Shown in pieces: positions 51,220 through 62,579 of a stretch of DNA of 64,000 nt; position 1 is the first letter of the stretch, and every line of letters begins with the position of its first letter. The notes below the pieces were generated by a model. The model searched no databases. It saw only the letters and a program-made list of their open reading frames with translations, and was not told the origin of the DNA. Both the position numbers and the translations under genes were made by a program. Source of the DNA: Amanita rubescens (lineage: Eukaryota; Basidiomycota; Agaricomycetes; Agaricales; Amanitaceae); assembly GCA_015039365.1 (NCBI GenBank), contig WION01000296.1, forward strand, positions 1 through 64,000, in the 5' to 3' direction.

Positions 51220-53420
51220 TGAACGAATCGCGGGAGGACTGAGGGCTGGTTGAGGAACTGTTCTCTGATGGAGTGCTCGTAGTATGCACAGCGACGCTCG
51301 CGTGGGTGTCGATCTTCTCCGTGCATCCTATCTTCATCATCAAGGCGCTCGGATTTGCAAGCCTGAGAAGGGCTGATGGGTGGAGTAATCCTCTCGGGAT
51401 GTTCACCAGATGCTCGGGCGCGCCGGCCGTCCGCAGTACGACACGTTCGGGGAGGGAATCATTGTGAACCATTCGGAACTTCAATACTATCTCGCTTAGT
51501 ATTGAACCAGCAGTTGCCAATAAAAAGCTGGTTTGTCAGCAAGTTGGCTGATAACCTGAATGCCGAGATCGTACTTGGGATGAGGTGGTGCAATGGCTGG
51601 GGTATACCTATCTGTAAGTGCATTTTGTACATCACTTGGTAGAATGAAAGCGCTAACGGAATCTGTTTTCAGGTGTGCTCAAATGGTCAGGTCATCGTCC
51701 CTTTACGGTGTCAGAGTCGGCTATCAACAAGACGACTGGGCTTATTCAAAACGCGCGGGTATCGTGCATACAACGGCTAGGATTTTGGACTTATCAAGTG
51801 TGAGCACTCGTCTGGTCGGTTCCAAAGCACCGAACTGGGTCGTATCACATCGCATTATTATGCGACGTACAACTCGATGATGGTACATAATCAGACTTGA
51901 GGTCAATGATGTCGTCTATCGAGCTCTTCCGGATGTTTGCGCTGTCCCACGAATTCAAATTTCTCCCGTCTCCCGGTTCGACAAGAGGAGAAGCACCAGT
52001 TGAAGAAGTTGCTGGAACGCCCGATACCTAGCGTCGATGACCCTGCCGCCAAGATCAATGTTCAACTGTTACAGTTCGTCCTCGTATCAGATACTATGGT
52101 CTACATCACGCAATTTGCTGGGCGTATCCTGCGCGCGATATTCGAGATTTGCGGGCCGTCCCAGCTAGAGCTGCCTTGGATACGTGCAAGGAGGTCGAGA
52201 AGAGCATTCGGTGACGCCTCTTCGTCAGTTCAAGGGTGTCCTGGCCAAAATCATTCGGAAGACGGAAAACAATTCCCGTGGGAACGCTATTACGATTTGC
52301 CTCCACCAGAAATCGGCGAGCTGCTCGGTATACCTAATAATGCTGGACGACTCGGGTAAATAACTTCTCCGTGTTACAGTTGCAAGCGCAAGTACAGCCG
52401 ATTACGCGCACGCCTACGTATTGATCTCTCAATCATACCTGTTTCCGCCGATGGGATAGGAAGGTTCACGGTGGAGCAGAAACATTCATCATCATGGCGG
52501 AGGACGTGGATAGAGAAGCCGTCCTGTTCCGTGATACGTTCAAGTTCTTCGTCAACGTTACAACGAAGACAAATAAATACGGTGTGACACTGACTGTTCA
52601 CAAGTTCGGGCCTGTCCCGCCCAACTACTTCATTTCCATCGTCTCGGACCGCTGGTTACATGCCGAAACGAGGCTCCCTATTTCCTTCCAGCACCTGATT
52701 CTTCCCGGAGAATTCCCTCCCCCGACGCCTCTTCCTGACCTTCAAGGTTATGGAACAGCCTCGGGCTGTTTGTATAAAACCGTATCAGCAAATGGCTGAT
52801 CAGCGCGTGACAGAATGGAGAGCGAAGTTTTCTGAACTGCAGGGTGGGAAATGAATAGCTCGACAGGAGAGACGAGTACAGATTCGAGGGTACTATGGAA
52901 AAAGGCGACGTACTATTGCCATTCGTACCCCAATAAGGCAAGTTGCTTTAGTACAATCTCTGTTTAGAGCAGCGCTAACCTCTCCTCTCCTCTAGTGTGA
53001 TGTTATATCACGACGATGGCCCCAGCGCAAGAACGTTCAAAATGTCGGTCTTCTGATCGTGGACGAAGCACAGCTCGTCGGTGGTGACCGGTGAAGTAGG
53101 ACCCACCTACAAAACCATCGTTCCTCGGGCACGCTACGTGTCTGCACAAACAGAGAAACTCTTATCGTTGCTTGTGGTGTATCTCTGGCGAACGTGCGGG
53201 ACAGAGTCATCGGTGCCCCATCTCACACTAATACTACTATGTTCAACTTTTCGCCAAGCGCGCGTCCATTGAACACGGATATTCATTTGCCAGATCCCGG
53301 TACCGATGCGACGCGTTTCAGTGTCCGGTACTATGGAACCAGCACAAAGTACGACTCGTGCTTTAGTGGCTAGCGTCGAGCACGACGACGGTTACGACGC
53401 TGACGAAGAGGATATCTAGT
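51220..53420 (+). pseudogene. captured, degraded fragment of BRR2 (U5 snRNP helicase)
   Basis: BRR2 is the spliceosomal Ski2-like helicase that unwinds U4/U6. The pieces are in native order. RecA2 of the first cassette is LVEELFSDGVLVVCTATLAW with the [20 protein letters not shown] part in another frame. [20 protein letters not shown] and AEIVLG follow. The Sec63 part has PVRQEEKHQLKKLLERPIPS and FAGRILRAIFEIC, then KQFPWERYYDLPPPEIGELL. After these come the FN3-like PPNYFISIVSDRWLHAETRL and HLILPGEFPPPTPLPDL. The second-cassette RecA1 follows as MADQRVTEWRAKFSELQG and [18 protein letters not shown]. Many stops, frameshifts and small insertions separate them, so no product is possible. About 2.2 kb of a single host gene was therefore acquired and has since decayed. 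Confidence 0.88.
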
Positions 53421-53816
53421 ACTAGGCCTATCGGCGCTTCGTCAGCCGCCGTGCTTCCTCAGGCTCCTTGCATGGACTATCTCTCTTTTGTTACCGAGAA
53501 TGTGCACACTCACCATGTTGTCTTGCTATTCGTACTCACTGTACTAAATGCTTATCATGGTGAATCTACTAGCAGGCAAATATAGATAAGGTGACAGTTG
53601 TCATGTGCATCACACTGACAAGTGTGGGAATGCTCTGAAGCCATGTATTTAAACAGTGCCTGCCTCCAGTGTGATCTTCTGATCTTCCCTCACTTTGCAT
53701 CTATTGCTTTCAAGTGATTCTACCTTTGCTCCTAATAGTAGTATCCGGTTGATATTGATATCGTAAGACATCAAATATTCGTATTATTTTCTTTTTTACT
53801 AATAGTCCAAAGACAG
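53421..53816 (+). promoter_or_regulatory. Plavaka transposase upstream region with TATA-like box
   Basis: Non-coding. GTATTTAAACAG at 53645-53656 is a TATA-like element about 165 bp upstream of the transposase ATG, followed by a pyrimidine-rich tract (TTCTTTTTTACTAATAG) just before the start. Confidence 0.4.
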
Positions 53817-56800
53817 ATGGCAGATAAGGCAACTCATAATAACCCCCAGAAGTATTACTGCTCCAAAGCCATTAATGGGGCATGCAGGGCAGGCTTCAGC
53901 AGCCTATCTGCATACAACAAGCACAAAAAGATTGTGCATACTATTCCCAAACAACTAGTAGGAAAAACTCAATCAAATGTTCAAGGTGGATACTTCCAAA
54001 AACACCCTGTTATAAATGGTATGTTATGGAGTACTCTTGTGACCTAGCACTATCATTCCTCTAGGCACTCCTTGTGACACAAATGAATATCAACCCTCAT
54101 CTGGCCATGCAACCTCACCCTGGTTACCTTTTCAAAGCAGGGCACACTTTGAATTAGCTGATTTTCTTTACAAACAAAATCAGATGTCTGGGGGAAATAT
54201 TGATAAGCTTATGGAAATATGGGCTTCCTTGCATCCAAGTGATGGAAGCCCATTTGCTTCACAAAAAGATTTATATGAGGTGATAGATTCCATTGAAGAT
54301 GGTGATGCTCCTTGGGATTCTGTTGCCATGTATCACCCAGATCTTGAGGATACCAATGAACTTGATAACCTGCCCTCTTGGAAAAAAGCAAAATATGATG
54401 TATGGTTCAGAGACCCTAGGAAAATCCTGCAGGGCCAGTTATCAAATCCAAAATTTAAAGATGGGATTGATTATGCACCAAAGCTGGTATACAATGATAA
54501 AGGTGAAAGAGTATGGGGAAATTTTATGTCAGGCAACTGGGCATGGAAGCAATGTGTAAGATGCATATTTCCCTGATTTTGATGAGATAGTAATCATATT
54601 TGGCTCAGAATATCTTGTCTGAGGACCCTGAATGCCATGGGGCAATGTTTGTCCCAATCATCCTTGGCAGTGACAAGACAACAGTTTCTGTTGCTACAGG
54701 CCAACATGACTATTATCCACTATATATCTCAAATGGGAATGTACACAATCATATACGCTGTGCACACAGTGGTGCTGTTAGCTTGCTAGGCTTTCTTCCT
54801 GTTCCCAAAGGTCTGTACTACAGAATAACATTGCTCAGTATTTTTGTAAAACCATGATCAGGGACTCGTCAAGATCAGAAATCTGTGGAATTCCGTTTAT
54901 TCAGACGGAAGCTTATTCATTCAGCAATTGCATATATATTTGAGCCTCTCAGATCTGCTATGAGTAAGCCAGAGGTGATAAAATGTGCAGATGGTCAATA
55001 CAGACGAGCAATTTATGGCATTGGGCCATACATAGCTGACTATCCAGAACAGTGCATCATAGGTTGCACTGTCCAAGGATGGTGCCCCCTGTAACTTTAG
55101 TTTTTTCATCAATGACTGTTATTGGTTGACATTCATCTCTACAGTTGTTTAGGACATAGAAATAATTTAGATGGAGAAGGAAAGGAAGAAAGAAGGTCTG
55201 AAAAATTAACAGATCACTTATACCGTTGTCTCCCTGGTGATGAAATATGGTCAGAGTGGGGTGCTGTGGTGGATGTCCTGGTATGGAAAAATCACACTTC
55301 AATGATATTTAACTTCATCATGCCCAACATCTTTATCTAGCCTTTCACCTCCTCCTTCCCCAGAGCAGATATACATGAGCTGATTGCCCCAGATCTGCTT
55401 CATCAAGTAATTAAGGGCACTTTCAAAGACCACCTGGTTGCTTGGATTGAGAAATATATGAAGCAGGAACATGGTGATAGTTATGGGAAAGTCATGATGG
55501 ATGAAATTGATCGGCGGTGATTTATATTATTCAAAGAAATTTAACCCTACTGACTTGAATTATGTGGTTCATTTTTTTTGTGGGCACAGTATTGCTGCTG
55601 CTCCACCTTTTGCTGGACTGAGAAATTTTCCTCAAGGGAGACACTTTAAGCAATGGACTGGAAATGATTCAAAGGCCTTGATGAAGGTCAATAGTGTCCT
55701 CACACTTGAAAATTAAAATCTAATAAGACTCTAAAAGGTTTTCTTACCAGCTATTAATGGCCTTGTCCCAGATGAAATGGTCAAGGCCATTGCAGCATTC
55801 CTTGATTTCTGCTATATTGTCAGAAAACCCTCCTTGGATGAGACTGATCTGAAAGCCCTTGATGATGCCTTGGAAAGGTTTTGCAAGCACCGCACCATAT
55901 TTATTGTGGAGGGAGTCTGCCCTGATGGGATAAATTTGCCTCGTCAGCACTCTCTTCAGCATTATCACAGACTCATTCAACAATTTGGTGCCCCTGATGG
56001 CTTATCAACATCAATAACTGAATCAAAGCATATTGATGCTGTCAAGAAGCCCTGGCGTCGTTCCAGCCACTTTGAGGAGTTGAAACAAATTCTCCTCATA
56101 AATCAACGATTGGATAAGCTTGCTGCATTTCATTCACGCTTATTTGGAGAAGGCCTTTTGGATGTGCCACTTGTAGTACCAGAGGGTACTCAAAAAATAT
56201 CAAATGAATCAGATTCTGATAGTGACAGTGATAACTTGGAGGGTATTCAGACCATTGATGATGATGATGATGATGATGAGCAAGTAGATTCAGTTATATC
56301 TCTTCCAAAGAATCCAGGTGTGCATGACAGCTTGCTTAAATCAATAATTAACAGCTCATCTAATATCAATAGTACCACATAGTCCAAAGACTCTTGGGGA
56401 GATTGCTGATAAATATTCCATTCCTCAGTTTCCTCACTTGGTCAAAGAATTCCTTTACCACCAGTCTAACCCCATGGAAGTTGATCATGCTGTGGACATC
56501 TCCCTCTTACCACCATTTCATCAAAATATTCATCTGTTCCATTCTGCAAGCTGCATATACAGCACACTGAGTAACTCAAGTGGTGGACATAGATCAACAT
56601 GTCAAGTGATACATTGTGCACCATCATGGAAAAAGAGTCAACCTCGTTATGACTGTGTCTTTGTAAACCATGACCCAAGCTCCCCTGGATTCAGAGGACT
56701 TTATGTTGGACAGGTTCAACTCATATTCCGCATCAAATCTCCACGTGGTTCAAGGGAGTCAGACACACCTTGTGTTCTTATTCAGTGGTTCACAGCAGTT

Positions 56801-57043
56801 GGTGATAAACCTTGTGAAATCACTGGCATGTGGATGGTAAAGCCAGAAGTCAAACCAAGAACCAAACAGCGCATCATGTCTGTCATACATCTAGACAGTA
56901 TCATACGGCCAGCACATCTTATTCCCATCTTTTATAAGGAACATGTTGCTCATGACCATCATGTTGCAGATTCATTAACTTCATTCAATGGCTATTATGT
57001 GAATAAATACTCAGATTACCATGCATATCATCTAGCATTCTAG
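53817..57043 (+). CDS. Plavaka-family transposase
   Basis: This cut-and-paste type transposase has about nine exons. The start MADKATHNNPQKYYCSK leads to a zinc-finger-like CRAGFSSLSAYNKHKKIVH. Exons then join as HFELADFLYKQNQMSGGNID, WKKAKYDVWFRDPRKILQ, NFMSGNWAWKQC, NILSEDPECHGAMFVPIILG and SDKTTVSVATGQHDYYPLYI. The next group is QYRRAIYGIGPYIADYPEQC, GWCPLCLGHRNNLDG, PRADIHELIAPDLLHQVIKG, RNFPQGRHFKQWTGNDSKAL, MKVFLPAINGLVPDEMVKAI and NLPRQHSLQHYHRLIQQFGA, followed by SITESKHIDAVKKPWRRSS. These are the standard Plavaka blocks with catalytic acidic residues in the expected regions. A (GAT)n tract codes aspartates at 56257-56280. All joins up to 56380 are clean. The join into the last open part (LGEIADKYSIPQFPHLVKEF, ending 57043) is not resolved and may hold a frame change. 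Confidence 0.9.
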
Positions 57044-57959
57044 ATTGGTACTCTTGCCATTATCTAAATTAAAATTGCAGCATCTAGTATAAGAAATGGA
57101 GTCACTCTAGTGAATTAAGCTTCTTTTTCCTGAATGTGGAAAATGTTGAGGCCTCAAGCTACTCTTTGTGCTACTACTAGTAGTAGTATGTTGTCATCAT
57201 GTTTGATCATTTATGTGAACTATTGGATTTTCCATTGTTCTGATAGTACTAGTACCTTGCTCACTGCAATATACATAAGTCAGAGTACTACCAGTGATCC
57301 CACAGCTCTGAGTCAGTTTGATTATACAGCAGCTTAACTTGTCCTGGCTTACTAAGCTATGTGACTCAATGCAGATGGTAATATCAACACAACCCATGTC
57401 TCCCAATCATGCATTCCATAGCATATCATTGGCAGTACTATGTTGTGGGAGCTTGGGTATTATATTGCTCATACATCCATCTGGATGCCACACTATTAAC
57501 CTGGCAATCACTTTCATTGGCATGTCTGCATCACCATTGTCCAAAATACAGTTGTCATGCAAGCACCACCAATGCTATCAGTTCCAACTTCATTCATGTA
57601 TTAGTAGAACATAATTATACTGTCATACATCACCATCCAATTGGAGCCTCAAGCCCCACCAATAGTACTACCAGTTCTGACTTAGAATGTAATTATATAT
57701 GTGTCATACATATTTACATCCCTGAAAATGTATTTTACAAAGCAATAAGATGAATGAAGATGAACTATGTTTAACAATAATTTAGGTTGGCCAAAGCTGG
57801 TCCAGAAACTTACCTAAGGTGGTTTAGATTTGGCTTCATTCTGGAATGGCCCTGACCTGGAATCAGCTTGGAGCCAAAGTGTGGGAACACTAGTAGTCAG
57901 TACAATAATGTTGAAGATGCGAATATCAGATAAGTCTGCTCAGGCCACATGTATACTAA
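57044..57959. other. non-coding DNA downstream of the transposase
   Basis: AT-rich, with ACTAGTA-type short palindromic runs (57173-57190, 57245-57257). Open frames are short and have no domains. No gene supported. Confidence 0.5.
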
Positions 57960-58800
57960 TGCTTTCCAGACAATCAGATGTTCAAACAATCAGATAAACT
58001 TGTTTCAAGTCCTGTAGACAGTGTCAGACAATCAGAGGGTGTGACATTCAGACAACTTTATGTTCAAGGACCCATCAGATAGCCAGATGAACAGAGAACT
58101 AGTATGTCAATATTGGTTAGACAGTCAGACAGTCAGACAAATCTGTGTTTCAGGCTTTATCAGACAGTCAGACAGCAAGGCAACTAGTGTGCCAGTGCCT
58201 GTCAGACAATGTCAGACAACCAGAGGGTGTGACATTCAGACAACTTTATGTTCAAGGACTCATCAGATAGCCAGATGAACAGAGAACTAGTATGTTAATG
58301 TTGGTCAGACAGTCAGACAGTCAGACAAATCTGTGTTTCAGACTTTATCAGACAGTCAGACAGCAAGGCAACTAGTGTGCCAGTGCCTGTTAGACAATGT
58401 CAGACAACCAGAGGGTGTGACATTCAGACAACTTTATGTTCAAGGACCCATCAGATAGCCAGATGAACAGAGAACTAGTATGTTAATGTTGGTCAGACAG
58501 TCAGACAGTCAGACAAATCTGTGTTTCAGACTTTATCAGACAGTCAGACAGCAAGGCAACTAGTGTGCCAGTGCCTGTTAGACAATGTCAGACAACCAGA
58601 GGGTGTGACATTCAGACAACTTTATGTTCAAGGACCCATCAGATAGCCAGATGAACAGAGAACTAGTATGTCAATGTTGGTCAGACAGTCAGACAGTCAG
58701 ACAAATCTGTGTTTCAGACTTTATCAGACAGTCAGACAGCAAGGCAACTAGTGTGCCAGTGCCTGTCAGACAACCAGAAAGTCAGATAGCCAGGTAACTA
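57960..58800 (+). repeat. 188-bp tandem repeat, about four copies
   Basis: TGTTCAAGGACCCATCAGAT recurs at 58061, 58249, 58437 and 58625, a constant 188-bp period. Each unit contains several CAGACAGTCAGACAGTCAGA blocks and GGCAACTAGTGTGCCAGTGC. Orientation of the CAGACA motif is the same as in the left subterminal array. The copies are nearly identical, so the expansion is recent. Confidence 0.85.
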
Positions 58801-59059
58801 GTGTGCCAGTTCCAAAACAGTTCCTGTCAGACAATCTTGGACAATTAGAAAGTCAGAAAACTAGTGTACCACCTCCAAACACCCAATCAGATTATTCCTG
58901 AAGCCAGGGACATTACTATATGCATAGCATACACACTTTTTGAATCCTTTAAGACATGAGCATTTCAAGCATTGCTGTCACAGGCAGTTGTTCCCTTAGA
59001 AAAAGTAATATATGTAGGACAGTCCTGAAAGTCAGTGTTAATTGTCTGTCTGCCTTAAA

Positions 59060-60439
59060 GGATCAGTATTTGTGCATTTTCTGCTCCATCACTGCACTCT
59101 CTGCAACAGGCATGCAAGTCACTTGAGTGTCTGATAGTCTGAGTCATGACTGAGAAGAGACTGACACACAAGTTGCCCAACTCTCCTGACAAGATCTGGA
59201 ACAAAATTGTCTGATTGTCTGATATTGTTATACCCTTAGTAATGGTATTGAGAATCATTAACCTCGAGGGCAATGAGAGCAAAGCCTCCGGAGTGCTAAC
59301 TGCTCCTATATAGTACCAGTGTGGTAAAAGTTGTAACAGATATTGTCTGACAGACACTGGCACATTAGTTATATAACTATCTGGCTATCTGACACTGGAA
59401 CCTGGAATAGAAATTTTCTGATTGTCCAACTCTCTAGACTCTAATTGTCTGGTACTAGACCTCCTAGTACACAGGTTACAACTTTTATGGTCTGATTGTC
59501 TTATTGTCTGACAGACACTGGAACTCAAGTCACTGGCATCTTGTTGTCAAAGTGTCTGGATGGTGCTAGTGTACTAACTGTCTGACTGTCTGACTGTCTG
59601 ACTCTTCTGACAGGATCTGGAATACAAATTATCTGACCATCTGATTGTCTGACAGACACTGGCACACAGGTTTTCTAAATAGCTGGCTATCTGACTGGAC
59701 CTAAAATACAAATTTTCTGGCTGTCCAGTTTTCTAATTGTCTGGTAAGACCTGTTACACAAATTATCTGACTGCCTGACTGCCTGATTATCTGCCAGACA
59801 CTGGATAACAAATCGTATGATTGTCTGACAGACACTAGACCACAAATTATCTGATTGCCTGGTTCTCTGATTCTCTAACTGGACCTGGATGACAAATTGC
59901 CTGACTGTCTAATTGTCTGAGCCTGTCTGACAGTATGTTGTCTAGTTGTCTAAGTATCTGAAAGGTGCTAGTGCAATGCCTGCCTGACTGTCTGATTGTC
60001 TGACTGTCTGACATTATCTGAAACACAAATTGTCTGACCATCTGACTGTCTGACTGGAACTGGATGATAAATTACCTGATTGTCTGGGTGTCTGAGAATG
60101 TCTGACAGACACTGGAATACAAGTTTGTTTGACTGTCTGATCATCTGACTGTCTGACTGGACCTGGATGAAAAATTGCCTAATTGTCCAATTGTCTGAGA
60201 CTGTCTGAGATTGTCTGAGATTGTCTGTCAGATAAATTGTCTGACCATCTGATTGTCTGAGATTGTCTGTCAGATAAATTGTCTGACCATCTGATTGTCT
60301 GAGATTGTCTGATAGACACTGGCACACAAGTTGTCTAAACATCTGGCTATCTGATGAGACCTGAAATACGAGTTTTCCTGACAGTCCAACTCTCTAATTG
60401 TCTGGTATAACCTAATCTTGTCTAATTGTCTAATACCAG
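59060..60439 (-). repeat. right subterminal TGTCTGA repeat array
   Basis: About 1.4 kb of short degenerate units based on TTGTCTGAC/TTGTCTGATTG, the reverse complement of the left array's motif, leading into the right TIR. A 48-bp duplication (GTCTGTCAGATAAATTGTCT) occurs at about 60225-60310. No coding potential. Confidence 0.85.
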
Positions 60440-60489
60440 ACAATTAGACAGAATTAGACAGAATTAGTTTTTTCCCCGTTTACCTGATG
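60440..60489 (-). repeat. right TIR of the large element
   Basis: Reverse complement begins CATCAGGTAAACGGGGAAAA. It pairs with 39663-39712. Confidence 0.8.
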
Positions 60490-61137
60490 CAGTTGCGCTA
60501 CATAAAGGAAGGATATAACACACCATATCACATGGATTTGGTCCTTCACTTCAGTTGCTTTCGCCTTCTCCTGTATGAAAGAGCATACTTCCTGAAGTTC
60601 CTTCTCGCCTCCTGCCTCGAAACCGGGAGAGTCGTGGAAGATAAATTGTGGGTTGCTATTGAATGAAAACTCGTCATGGACGTTATGGATCCCTCGCTAC
60701 AGAATCAAAGTCAACAACCTGGTTAGAGAAATGCACAAGGATCACCTTCGAGGTCGGGTTAATCTGTCAGTGAAGGGGTGATGATAGTGCCAGGGTATCA
60801 AGGGAAGCGGATATCTTACCTTGTTGTAAACCGGATCCTCCTTTGTATTGCAGACCCGCTTGAGCAGCGTCGTTTTACCAGCATTCGCCCTCCCGATAAT
60901 GAGGATACGGAAGTGGGTGTACTTGGCCCGGAGTTTCGCAGCTTCTACCGGGTCGATCGTCATCGTTGATACAGTGGGTGCTAGATCAGCTGGACTCGGA
61001 GGCACAGCAATGGTTGGAGGTGCCGAATTCGAGAGGCTAGGAGGCGTACCGTTCTGCGATCCCCGTCCGAACATCTTCTTCAGGCGATTTCGAAATCCCT
61101 TGGATTCTTTGGCAGTCTGCAACCGTTGTTCAGCCAT
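60490..61137 (-). pseudogene. G-domain (GTPase) gene truncated at the right TIR
   Basis: The start MAEQRLQTAKESKGFRNRL is followed by a proline/serine linker and the P-loop HFRILIIGRANAGKTTLLKR (GRANAGKT). An intron beginning GTAAGA after EDPVYNK and ending CTGTAG joins to RGIHNVHDEFSFNSNPQFIF, then HDSPGFEAGGEKELQEVCSF (switch II-like DSPGFE) and VKDQIHVIW. The reading then enters the transposon end at 60489 and stops about ten codons inside. The rest of the G domain (TKFD-type motif) and the C-terminus are not found at the left border of the element. This family of predicted GTPases is common in agaricomycetes; its role is unknown. The copy is probably non-functional. Confidence 0.75.
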
Positions 61138-62579
61138 ATCGATGAGGGGAGATAAGAAGAGCTTTAGGGTCTATCTAGTCACTTCAGCTTGGAACGCTAC
61201 TTATGGAAGGCGATCGTTACACGGTTCTCCCACGTCGTCCTTCAAAAATGATAGGCTACCATACCGTCTCACAGACCTTATTCCCTTCCTTCTGCACTGT
61301 TCTCGCGCGAGAACTCAGCAACCCGAGAAGACCTCAGCCAGTCTGGAACTCCCTTGCTCATGTCCAATACGACCTCATCTTCCTCGGTTCCCAATCTTGT
61401 TCTTCCCACGGAAAACCCACCTCTGCTGTCCTTCTTCCTCTCGTCGTCATCGGCGCCATCGTGATCTGGGACATGGTCGAACGACGGTGTTTCCTTTGCC
61501 ACCGACCTCGCCCTTCCACAGATTCTCGTCATACAGCCAGCACTTCTTATGCGCCTGTCCCATCTCTTCTTGCCGTGTAGAGTCACAAAGAAAACTCGGT
61601 CATTGAAGCCGACGTCAGCCTTCGTCCGTGGCAAATTGTCTCACTCTCGGTCCAGAAGATATTTGCATCAAGATACGGCATTTTTTTTAGACTCTCAGGC
61701 TCTGAGTGACGCAACAATATTACAGACGGGCGCTCGCTTACGATGGTGCTCCATCCCTTCCGAATCCTCGATGACTTATCAATCAAAGGAAGAGGTATGC
61801 GGGCTGTTCAGGCTATACGGCCCACGATGGAGACGAACAGAAGGGTCCACTGGCACTTACGAAGGTGCGTTCATCCCTTTCTGTATCATTCATACCTTGA
61901 ACGACCCTCTTCCTCAGGCCTCAGATCCTTCATTCAGGCTGCCAACATCCTTGATCCACACCCGGCGCCCATCCACGACCCAAATGCGACCTCGACGTTT
62001 ATAAACTTCAGATCAGTGCCCCGATTACAGCCCATCGACAAACGTCAGGTTCTTATTGGGCGTTTTTGCGAGATTCGTGGTGAAAGACCAATTTTGACGT
62101 AACCCCGGATTCCGAAATCATCCGTACGTCAGAATCCAACCTCTTTCTTCCAACCGCACCGAGTATCGAGTCAGAAACTTGACGGTGTGCCGATCTCTTC
62201 GCTTTTTCCTGTCCAGTTTAACCACCCGACTACCTCACAGCACTACCGCACCTTCATCATACCCGACTGCTTCTCGATCCTCTGCACATGTGAAAGCCGC
62301 AGGTGATTCCACGACCTTTCTCGTTTGACAAACTGATGACTCCCAACAGGAAGACTGGGTCAACCTCATTTAGTAAACGATCAAACTTGTAGATAAAGTT
62401 TTTAAAATAATGACCAAATGTTAGACGGATGCGTGAGGCACGGCGTACATTCCCGCAAAGTCAATTGATAGTGCAATGTGCCATTAGTAAGAATGCTGAC
62501 GCGATGTCATTTCACGTGACAATGAGCATACATCGAGTACGCGGCCATCGCTGATTCAAACCACCACGATCTTCTCAAT
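61138..62579. other. intergenic region without a supported gene
   Basis: Open frames exist on both strands, such as a minus-strand 118-codon frame at 61278-61634 with KGVPDWLRSSRVAEFSREN. None has a recognised domain or a consistent exon chain. The last few hundred bases are the promoter region of the HUL5-like gene. Confidence 0.4.

Larger units (their letters stand above)
39663..60489 (+). mobile_element. 20.8-kb TIR-bounded Plavaka-type composite transposon with TET/JBP cargo
   Basis: The two ends are inverted copies of about 50 bp (39663-39712 and 60440-60489; three internal differences plus the last base). Both continue inward into AGACA/TGTCT-rich subterminal arrays in opposite orientation. 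Enclosed are a Plavaka transposase (53817-57043), a TET/JBP dioxygenase (47242-49001), degraded BMS1 and BRR2 pieces, a copia gag fragment, a gag-like CCHC remnant and a nested TIR element. A clear target-site duplication is not visible (left flank ends TTAGCA, right flank begins CAGTTG), so it is either lost or one flank has been rearranged. The right end cuts a GTPase gene. That this is one mobile unit and not two half-elements is an inference from the paired TIRs and mirrored arrays. Confidence 0.7.

Noticed and set aside
53817..57043. Transposase as a KDZ (Kyakuja/Dileera/Zisupton) member
   Set aside because: The conserved blocks (AIYGIGPYIADYPEQ, LAPDLLHQVIKG-type, SITESKHI) are those of Plavaka; KDZ signature regions were not seen.
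57318..57753. Two overlapping open frames downstream of the transposase
   Set aside because: No homology and no continuation of the transposase domains; composition matches surrounding AT-rich non-coding DNA.
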